From DAOMOP01 sp035444405 (lineage in GTDB: Bacteria; Pseudomonadota; Gammaproteobacteria; Burkholderiales; Rhodocyclaceae): a stretch of DNA of 32,483 bases. The first letter of the stretch is position 1. Each line of letters opens with the position of its first letter. A model generated the notes under the pieces. That model was not told the DNA's origin. It saw only the letters and a list, made by a program, of their open reading frames with translations, and ran no database searches. The stretch lies in assembly GCA_035444405.1 (NCBI GenBank), contig DAOMOP010000020.1, positions 1-32,483 on the forward strand. Reading direction: 5' to 3'. Both the position numbers and the translations under genes were made by a program. Below are positions 1-6,731 of the stretch, piece after piece.

Positions 1-110
1 CCGGCGTCATCGAGGCCTTCCGCGACATCTGCCGCAGCGCCGGGCGCGACTGGGACCAGTTGCGGCCGCAGCTCCTCGCCGCCGGGCGGCTGCATATCGA
101 GACGTATTGA
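1..110 (+). CDS. C-terminal end of an unidentified protein (5' end outside window)
   Basis: The frame whose first complete codon is at base 3 is open from the window edge and closes at the TGA at 108-110, giving 35 residues that end in HIETY. The segment is mixed charged/hydrophobic (an Ala-Phe-Arg-Asp-Ile stretch, then a Trp-Asp-Gln motif), which looks like a soluble enzyme's C-terminal helix, but I do not recognise the family. It is followed after 56 bp by a strong hairpin (167-203) and then by a thiolase gene on the same strand, so it may be the preceding member of a catabolic operon. Confidence 0.55.
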   Translation, partial: GVIEAFRDICRSAGRDWDQLRPQLLAAGRLHIETY

Positions 111-166
111 CCACCCCAAGGAAACCCGGGACCGCCCGGCGTTCCCTTGAGACCGACACACCGGAT

Positions 167-203
167 GCGACGCCCCGGCCCTGCAGAATGGCCGGGGCGT
201 CGC
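167..203 (+). terminator. Strong hairpin between the upstream gene and the thiolase (terminator or attenuator)
   Basis: A perfect 14-bp stem (167-180 pairs with 190-203, all G/C-rich) closes a 9-nt loop (181-189). It is followed by a short pyrimidine-rich stretch containing TTT rather than a long T run. It lies 37 bp before the thiolase ATG at 240. This makes it a plausible intrinsic terminator of the upstream gene, or an attenuator or mRNA-processing hairpin controlling read-through into the thiolase. A thiolase start codon further upstream, such as the ATG at 147, would put this hairpin inside the coding sequence. That argues for the ATG at 240. Confidence 0.65.
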
Positions 204-239
204 CTTGCCGTTTCCAATGATTCGAAACCCGATCCCGAC

Positions 240-1448
<1,209 letters not shown>

Positions 1449-1478
1449 GCGCTGCACCGGGCCGCCCCAAGCGGCGAT

Positions 1479-1580
1479 CACCCTCCCTCGGGGAGGGTGG
1501 AGCAGTGGTTTCGCGGAGCACTGCTCCGCGCCTGCGGAACGGGTCGGCTGTACAAAGCCGACCCTCCGTCGCGCAGCGAC
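1479..1580. repeat. Cluster of four consecutive perfect inverted repeats in a gene-free stretch
   Basis: The 312-bp stretch 1449-1760 has no credible gene. It holds four adjacent hairpins: (a) 1479-1499, stem CACCCTCCC / GGGAGGGTG, loop of 3; (b) 1512-1530, stem CGCGGAGCA / TGCTCCGCG around one base; (c) 1541-1564, stem GGGTCGGCT / AGCCGACCC, loop of 6; (d) 1568-1580, stem GTCGC / GCGAC, loop of 3. Hairpin (a), 30 bp after the thiolase stop, could act as its terminator although no T run follows. The string of dyads with little unpaired sequence resembles a REP/BIME-like interspersed element. The rest of the stretch (1581-1706) shows only short weak dyads. Confidence 0.6.
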
Positions 1581-1706
1581 CGGGTAGTCCAGCGAGCGCT
1601 GCGCCGGCCGAACCGGCTTGTGCCACCGTGCGCAGGGCCCGGATCGACGCGGGAGCCGCGCCCGACTTGCCGGGCACCCACTCAAGCGCAATGTCATGAA
1701 TGCGAC

Positions 1707-1735
1707 TGGACAAAGCTCGGCCGGTAACGTACAGT
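1707..1735 (+). promoter_or_regulatory. Sigma-70-like promoter of the yefM-yoeB operon
   Basis: A -35 hexamer TGGACA (1707-1712, 5 of 6 to consensus) is separated by exactly 17 bp from a -10 hexamer TACAGT (1730-1735, 4 of 6). Transcription would start near 1741-1743, about 18 bp before the antitoxin ATG at 1761. The predicted start lies inside the palindrome at 1739-1752, as expected for an autorepressed toxin-antitoxin promoter. Confidence 0.6.
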
Positions 1736-1738
1736 TTG

Positions 1739-1752
1739 CCGTACATGTACGG
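1739..1752. promoter_or_regulatory. Palindromic operator for YefM autoregulation
   Basis: A perfect 14-bp palindrome, CCGTACATGTACGG, ends in the GGAG ribosome-binding site (1751-1754) of the antitoxin. A second GTACA half-site lies at 1729-1733, inside the predicted -10. Established knowledge: the E. coli YefM antitoxin binds operator repeats with a TGTACA core. Here the same GTACA/TGTAC half-sites are present. Binding by this YefM is inferred from position and motif. Confidence 0.65.
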
Positions 1753-1760
1753 AGATCCCG

Positions 1761-2012
1761 ATGGACGCCATATCCTATACCGCAGCGCGAGCGAACCTGG
1801 CCAGCACGATGGAGCGCGTATGTAACGACCACGAGCCCCTGATCATCACCCGCAGCGGACAGGCCTCGGTCGTGATGCTGTCGCTCGAGGATTTCCAGGC
1901 CCTCGAGGAAACCGCGTACCTGTTGCGTAGCCCCGAGAACGCGCGACGGCTGCTTGCCGCAGTCGCGCAGCTCGATGCTGGCGGAGGCCAGGAGCGGAAG
2001 CTCGACGAATGA
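1761..2012 (+). CDS. yefM: YefM-family antitoxin (Phd/YefM)
   Basis: An 83-residue protein with the full YefM/Phd layout. The N-terminal DNA-binding fold starts DAISYTAARANLASTMERV, then comes the strand-turn-strand PLIITRSGQASVVMLSLEDF characteristic of the family, and finally an acidic, flexible toxin-binding tail with the LLRSPENARRLL helix. It represses its own operon and neutralises the toxin encoded next to it. The start at 1761 has a GGAG site 6 bp upstream. Its stop codon overlaps the toxin start (ATGA at 2009-2012), so the pair is translationally coupled. The operon sits between a metabolic gene and the motor-like operon beginning at 2380, transcribed in the same direction. Confidence 0.93.
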   Translation: MDAISYTAARANLASTMERVCNDHEPLIITRSGQASVVMLSLEDFQALEETAYLLRSPENARRLLAAVAQLDAGGGQERKLDE

Positions 2013-2263
2013 GGCTGATCTTCGCCGAAGCCGCATGGGAAGACTACCTTTATTGGCAGCAGCAGGACCGACGCATGGTTTCGCGAATCAACCAGTTGAT
2101 CCGCGAAACCATGCGCGAACCTTTCTCGGGCATCGGCAAACCCGAGCCGCTCAGACACGCCCTTGCCGGCTATTGGTCCAGGCGCATCACCGACGAGCAC
2201 CGCATGGTGTACAAGGTCGATACGGACTCATTGCTGCTGGCGCAATTGCGCTACCACTACTGA
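2009..2263 (+). CDS. yoeB: YoeB-family mRNA interferase toxin
   Basis: An 84-residue RelE-superfamily toxin of the YoeB/Txe branch. It has the opening MRLIFAEAAWEDYLYWQQQD and the helix with KINxLI-like spacing (RINQLIRETMREPF). Next comes the GIGKPEPLRH segment, in which the Glu and Arg are catalytic in characterised YoeB. The ending RRITDEHRMVYKV...LRYHY holds the conserved His and the C-terminal Tyr. YoeB cleaves mRNA in the ribosomal A site. All the motifs I would expect are present, so the toxin looks intact. It overlaps the antitoxin by 4 bp. The stop is followed by 116 bp before the DUF3348 gene, with no clear terminator between them. Confidence 0.93.
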   Translation: MRLIFAEAAWEDYLYWQQQDRRMVSRINQLIRETMREPFSGIGKPEPLRHALAGYWSRRITDEHRMVYKVDTDSLLLAQLRYHY

Positions 2264-2379
2264 TCCGCATTCGACGACGAAGCGCACGGACGGTCGCTCG
2301 GACACACCCCGAACCATCCCTGCCGCACGCTTTGTAGTAGCCTTGCCCCTTTTTCGCCGCTCAGGCGTCGATCATCGGC

Positions 2380-3207
2380 ATGGTGCACGAATCGTCGCGT
2401 AACCGTTTCAATGCTTCCAGGCTGGTTCGTGTCCTGACGGACCTGGCGGGAACGGACACCTGCGAGTCGAAGCAGCCGTTCGCCGATCGGCTCGGCCAGT
2501 GGCTGAGCCTCGCGGATGCGCTGTCGCTATATTCCGCGCTCAATGCCGGTACGGCCGGTACGTCGGCTGTTCCGACTCCGTCGCCATCGCCCGAATGCGA
2601 GACCATGCGCAAAACGTTCGAGCGTCTGCGCAGCGTGTTGACGGCGTCGATCCGCGCCGATGACGTGCTCGCGCCCGGCAACGCACGAGACGTTTCACCC
2701 GCGCCGGCGGCGAACGCGGCGGGCGAAGGCGCGGCCGACTTTGCGCCCTGGCATCGCCACTATGTCGCACATCAGCGCGACATGAGTGCGAAAATCGCCC
2801 CTCTGCGGGCGACGGTCCGGGCGGCGCTGGCAAGGCGTTCACCTGCGCTGCAACGGCTCGCGGCGCTCGATGCCATGATGGACCAGGCGCTGGCAGCGCG
2901 CGAGCGCGATCTGCTGGCGACGGTGCCGGCGCTGCTGCAAAGGCACTTCGAGCAGCTGCGCGACGCGCACCGTGCGGCACAAATCATGCTGCACAGTCCG
3001 GCCGAGCCGCCCTTGCCAAGCATGTCGGACATGCCGGCCGAGGCACATGCGGCAGACAACCCGGACCGACCGATGCAGCCCGGCGGATGGGTCGCAGAGT
3101 TCGGTCGGCAGATGCAGGCAGTGCTGCTTGCCGAGCTGGAGCTGCGATTGCAGCCGGTTGCGGGGCTGCTCGCGGCGCTGGAGAACGAGGAAACAAGCAA
3201 GCAATGA
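2380..3207 (+). CDS. DUF3348-type protein, first gene of the motor-like operon
   Basis: A 275-residue soluble protein without signal peptide or membrane segment. Residues 14-52 (RLVRVLTDLAGTD..., then FADRLGQWLSLADALSLYSAL) match the N-terminal signature I recognise as DUF3348. Residues 60-130 are a low-complexity Pro/Ala linker. Residues 130-200 form charged amphipathic helices. Residues 233-270 are a final helix rich in Gln/Leu/Glu. No enzymatic motif is visible. Its stop codon overlaps the start of the MotA-like gene (ATGA at 3204-3207), implying coupled expression and probably a physical partnership. The start at 2380 lacks a good ribosome-binding site, so it is somewhat uncertain. No clear promoter is visible in 2264-2379, so read-through from the toxin-antitoxin operon is possible. 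Function is unknown. Confidence 0.8.
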   Translation: MVHESSRNRFNASRLVRVLTDLAGTDTCESKQPFADRLGQWLSLADALSLYSALNAGTAGTSAVPTPSPSPECETMRKTFERLRSVLTASIRADDVLAPGNARDVSPAPAANAAGEGAADFAPWHRHYVAHQRDMSAKIAPLRATVRAALARRSPALQRLAALDAMMDQALAARERDLLATVPALLQRHFEQLRDAHRAAQIMLHSPAEPPLPSMSDMPAEAHAADNPDRPMQPGGWVAEFGRQMQAVLLAELELRLQPVAGLLAALENEETSKQ

Positions 3208-5216
3208 ACAGAATGATTTGCGTGGCGGCCTTTTTCGTCGGCCTGGCCGCGGTGGGCTGGGTGGGCGCCGGCTATGCCGGTTCGAGCGAGCTCGCGCTCA
3301 CGATGACGGCGCTGATCGGCGCCGTGTATATGGCGGGCGCCGTCGAGATGCTGCGCTTCGATCGTGCCACGGCCGCGCTGGCGCGGGCGCTTGCGGCGAT
3401 CCCCGAAAACCTGTCGCACCCGGGCGAATGGCTCGCCCGGCTGCCCGCCGCGCTGCAGAACCCGGTGCGCCTGCGCATCGAAGGCGAGCGCGTCGGCCTG
3501 CCCGGCCCGGCGGTGACGCCTTATCTGGTCGGGCTGCTGGTGCTGCTCGGGATGATGGGCACCTTTCTCGGCATGCTGGTCACGCTCAACGGCGCGGTGA
3601 TCGCGCTGGAAGGCACGACCGATCTGCACGCCATCCGCAGCGCGCTCGCCGCCCCGGTCAAGGGACTCGGGGTCGCGTTCGGCACCTCGGTAGCGGGGGT
3701 GGCCGCGTCTGCAATGCTGGGCCTCATTTCGGTGCTGTGCCGGCGCGCGCGGCTGTGCGCCTCGCAGCTGCTCGACACCCGGATCGCCACCACGCTGCGC
3801 GGCTTCTCGCTCGCCCACCAACGCCAGGAGACCTTCCAGGCCGTGCAGCTGCAGGCCCGGGCCCTGCCCGAGCTCGTGGACAAGCTCGAGGCGATGATGG
3901 CGCGAATGGAGCGTCAGGGCCGCGAGTCCGACGCGCGCCAGCTCGCCGGGCAGGAGCGCTTCTATCGTGAGGCCGGAACGACCTACGCGGAGCTGGCGGC
4001 GTCGGTGGACCGCTCGCTCAAGGAGAGCCTGACCGAAAGCGCCCGCCTGGCCGGCGAGACGATGCAGCCCGTCGTGGCCGCGACGATGGCCGGCATCGCG
4101 CAACAAACGACAGCCTTGCAGGAACGCGTCGCCGACGCGGTCGCCGCACAGCTCGGCGGCATCTCGGAGCGCTTCGACGTCCGCGTCGCGCAGGTCGCGG
4201 ACACCTGGACAGCGGCGCTCGCGCAGCACGAACGCGCGAGCGACCGGCTCACCGCCGCGATGAACGAGTCCCTCTCGGCCTATGCCGACACCTTCGAGCA
4301 ACGCTCCGCCGCCCTGCTGTCGTCGGTGGAAGCGGCCCACGCGGCACTGCGGACCGAGCTGGCGACGACGACGAAGGGTCTCGCGCAGGAGAGCGCCACA
4401 CTGCTCGCGACGATCGGCGAAACCGCCGCGACCGTGCAGGCGGAGCTTGCGGCCGGCGACGAGGCACGGCGCGCGGCGCTGACCGCGGCACTCGCGTCGA
4501 TGGCCGCATCGCTGCAGCAGGAATGGCGGCAGGCCGGCGCGCACACGCTCGCGCAGCAGCAGCAGATCTGCGAAACCGTCGCCGAGACCGCGCGCGAGAT
4601 CACCACCGCGACCCGCGAGCAGGCGAGCGGCACGATCGCCGAAGTCGCCCGTCTCGTCGCGGCCGCCGAACAGGCGCCGCGCGCAGCCGCCGAGGTCATC
4701 GGAGAGCTGCGCCACGAGCTGTCCGCCAGCATCGCGCGCGACAACGCGCTGCTGGCCGAGCGCAGCCGCATCATGGAGACGCTGGGGGCGCTGCTCGACG
4801 CGATCAACCACGCGTCGACCGAACAGCGCGACGCGATCGACGCGCTGGTGACTTCGTCCGCGACGCTGCTCGAGCGCGCCGGCACGCGCTTCGACGCGCG
4901 CATCGACGCGGAGTCCGCCCGGATCACCGAGGCGGCCGGCCGGATCGCCGGCGGCGCCGTCGAGGTGGCGAGCCTCGCCGACGCCTTCGGGCTCGCGGTG
5001 CAGCGCTTCGGCGAATCGAACGACCGGCTGATGGCCGCGCTCGCGCGCATCGAAGGCGCGCTCGGCAAGTCGATGACGCGCAGCGACGAGCAGCTCGCCT
5101 ATTACGTCGCGCAGGCGCGCGAGATCATCGACCTTTCGATCATGTCGCAACGGCAGATCGTCGAAGACCTGCAGCAGCTTTCCGGCCGGCAGGCGGTGCT
5201 GGCCGGCGAGGCCTGA
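3204..5216 (+). CDS. MotA/ExbB-like (ZorA-like, DUF802-type) inner-membrane protein with long helical tail
   Basis: A 670-residue protein. Four hydrophobic segments lie at about 4-25, 30-50, 106-128 and 152-178. The last two have the Gly/Ser/Thr-rich MotA-TolQ-ExbB look (LGMMGTFLGML and KGLGVAFGTSVAGVAASAML). Thr120 and Thr161 are candidate ion-path residues. From about 205 to 660 the chain is almost entirely predicted helix: Ala/Glu/Gln/Arg-rich, few prolines, and a DUF802-like LQQEWRQAG motif near 437-445. Such a tail projects into the cytoplasm in ZorA. At 0.15 nm per helical residue it could span roughly 65 nm. The start at 3204 is preferred over upstream ATGs because it overlaps the preceding stop and begins directly with the first membrane helix. 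With the next gene it should form a proton- or sodium-driven motor unit. Role unknown. Confidence 0.85.
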   Translation: MNRMICVAAFFVGLAAVGWVGAGYAGSSELALTMTALIGAVYMAGAVEMLRFDRATAALARALAAIPENLSHPGEWLARLPAALQNPVRLRIEGERVGLPGPAVTPYLVGLLVLLGMMGTFLGMLVTLNGAVIALEGTTDLHAIRSALAAPVKGLGVAFGTSVAGVAASAMLGLISVLCRRARLCASQLLDTRIATTLRGFSLAHQRQETFQAVQLQARALPELVDKLEAMMARMERQGRESDARQLAGQERFYREAGTTYAELAASVDRSLKESLTESARLAGETMQPVVAATMAGIAQQTTALQERVADAVAAQLGGISERFDVRVAQVADTWTAALAQHERASDRLTAAMNESLSAYADTFEQRSAALLSSVEAAHAALRTELATTTKGLAQESATLLATIGETAATVQAELAAGDEARRAALTAALASMAASLQQEWRQAGAHTLAQQQQICETVAETAREITTATREQASGTIAEVARLVAAAEQAPRAAAEVIGELRHELSASIARDNALLAERSRIMETLGALLDAINHASTEQRDAIDALVTSSATLLERAGTRFDARIDAESARITEAAGRIAGGAVEVASLADAFGLAVQRFGESNDRLMAALARIEGALGKSMTRSDEQLAYYVAQAREIIDLSIMSQRQIVEDLQQLSGRQAVLAGEA

Positions 5217-5218
5217 CG

Positions 5219-5863
5219 ATGGACGAGATCGACGCCGGCATCGAGCACTCCGCGCCCGCCTGGGGCGTGTTCGGCGATCTGATGGCAGGCCTGCTCGGGG
5301 CCTTCGTGCTGATCCTGGTCGGCGTGCTCGGCGTGCAGCTGGAGCTGGCGACGAGCCTGGAGGCCGAGGTGGAGAGACGCCGCATCGCGGAACAGCGCCA
5401 GGAGGCGCTGGAAAAAGCGCTGGCCGTGCCGCTCGCCGCCGGGCGCGTCACGCTGAACGACGGGCGCATCGGCATCAGCGGCAGCGTGCTGTTCGCGCTC
5501 AACTCCGACGCGCTGCAGCCCGAGGGGCGGCAGCTGCTCGACAGCCTCGCGCCGCTGCTCGCCAGCTATCTCGCGCTCCATGACGAGATACTGATGGTGA
5601 GCGGCTTCACCGACGACCAGCCGGTGCATGGCGGCAACCGGCGATTCGCCGACAACTGGGAGCTCTCCGCGCAGCGGGCCCTGACCGTGACGCGTGCGCT
5701 GATCGACGAAGGCATCCCCGCCTCGTCGATCTTCGCCGCGGCCTTCGGGGCCGAGCAGCCGGTCGCATCCAATGCCGAGGCCGAAGGGCGATCGCGCAAC
5801 CGGCGCGTCGAAATGGCGCCGGTTCCGAAGGCGGCCAAGACAGGCACGGTCAGCGATGGCTGA
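5219..5863 (+). CDS. MotB/OmpA-like (ZorB-like) stator subunit with peptidoglycan-binding domain
   Basis: A 214-residue protein in the MotB/ZorB layout. It has a short cytoplasmic N-terminus and one transmembrane helix (about 15-40), beginning with GVFGDLMAGLLGAF, in which Asp20 sits where MotB/ZorB carry the ion-binding aspartate. A charged helical linker (42-70) follows, then an OmpA-type peptidoglycan-binding domain (about 82-200). That domain shows FALNSDALQPEGRQLLD, SGFTDDQP, NWELSAQRA (Asn146, Arg153) and RSRNRRVEM. It would anchor the complex to the cell wall while the helix forms the ion path with the MotA-like protein. It starts 2 bp after the preceding stop. At 214 residues it is close to ZorB in size and shorter than flagellar MotB. 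No flagellar genes are nearby. Confidence 0.88.
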   Translation: MDEIDAGIEHSAPAWGVFGDLMAGLLGAFVLILVGVLGVQLELATSLEAEVERRRIAEQRQEALEKALAVPLAAGRVTLNDGRIGISGSVLFALNSDALQPEGRQLLDSLAPLLASYLALHDEILMVSGFTDDQPVHGGNRRFADNWELSAQRALTVTRALIDEGIPASSIFAAAFGAEQPVASNAEAEGRSRNRRVEMAPVPKAAKTGTVSDG

Positions 5864-6707
5864 CACCCCGCCGTCCATGGCTGAGAACCCGCGCCGGCAC
5901 GTCGGCGCCGACATGGCGGACGATGCCGTGTCGGCGCAGGGCGCGGCCTGCGGTAACGGCGCACTCGCGACGCCAGCCGCACGCGCGCAGATCGAAGCCT
6001 TGCGCGCGCGCGGTGCGCAGCGCTTCGATCCGGTCGGCCTGCGTTTCATCGAGGCGCTGGCCGGACATGCGGCGAGTCAGGGCGGCGCGGCCCGGCGCGT
6101 GCTCGATCGCCGCCTCGCGCGTGCCCTGGCCGAATACGGCGAGCGCCTGGATCTGGCCGAGCGGGACGCCCGCGACGCACTCGACGGCGGCACGCTGCGC
6201 TTCCCCGAGTCGGCGGATTCGTTGCGGCAGCACTTCGAGACCGCGGATTTCGGCCGACTGCACCGGCTCCTCGCCCGGCTGGACACGCAAGGCGGAGGCA
6301 GCCCTCTGGGCGCGCTGCTCGCCCACATCGCACGACACGCAACGACAGAGGGCTCGGGTGGCGTCGCCGCAGACAATGGCGACCCGTTCGAGCCCGGCGG
6401 CGAGCTCAAGGCCTTGCGCTACTTCCGCAGCACCTGGTCGCGGCTCAGCGTCGACCGCCAGCTCGCCCGCGCCTTCGCGCAAGCGCCGCAGAGCGCCGGC
6501 CCGCTCAATTCGCATTTTCTCGTGCTGCAAGCGCTGCGGCAGATGCGCGACGTCTCGCCCGAATACCTCGAGCAGTTCATGTCGTATGCCGATGCGCTGC
6601 TGTGGCTGGAACAGGCGGACGGCGGCGGCAGACCACCAGCGCAGAAAGCTGCGGTGCGCGCCGAGCGTGGCACGAAGCGCAAATCGACCCGTCGCAAGAC
6701 CCGCTGA
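5856..6707 (+). CDS. DUF2894-type protein, last gene of the motor-like operon
   Basis: A 283-residue soluble protein. After a variable N-terminus (1-45) comes a conserved helical region, FDPVGLRFIEALAGHA and ARRVLDRRLARALAEYGERL (57-98). A linker follows, then a second conserved block, SPLGALLAHI (149-158) and LKALRYFRSTWSRLSVDRQLARAFAQAP...GPLNSHFLVLQALRQMRDVSPEYLEQF (184-241), which I recognise as DUF2894. The C-terminal 20 residues are strongly basic (KRKSTRRKTR), suggesting contact with nucleic acid or phospholipid, though this is only a guess. It overlaps the MotB-like stop by 8 bp. An internal ATG at 5877 is an alternative start. No nuclease, helicase or kinase motif is visible. It ends 24 bp before the convergent GGDEF-EAL gene. 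Confidence 0.82.
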   Translation: MADTPPSMAENPRRHVGADMADDAVSAQGAACGNGALATPAARAQIEALRARGAQRFDPVGLRFIEALAGHAASQGGAARRVLDRRLARALAEYGERLDLAERDARDALDGGTLRFPESADSLRQHFETADFGRLHRLLARLDTQGGGSPLGALLAHIARHATTEGSGGVAADNGDPFEPGGELKALRYFRSTWSRLSVDRQLARAFAQAPQSAGPLNSHFLVLQALRQMRDVSPEYLEQFMSYADALLWLEQADGGGRPPAQKAAVRAERGTKRKSTRRKTR

Positions 6708-6731
6708 AACACTACCACGCGTCGCACACGG

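Noticed and set aside
147..239. Upstream extension of the thiolase to the ATG at 147
   Set aside because: Adds 31 residues not found in the family and would place a strong hairpin within the coding sequence.
2772..5150. 792-residue open frame antisense to the MotA-like gene
   Set aside because: Arg/Gly/His-rich composition with no family resemblance; it is the mirror of a G/C-biased gene with clear motifs on the other strand.
2380..6707. Calling the operon a complete Zorya system
   Set aside because: No ZorC, ZorD (helicase) or ZorE (HNH nuclease) gene occurs in the window; only the motor pair is similar.
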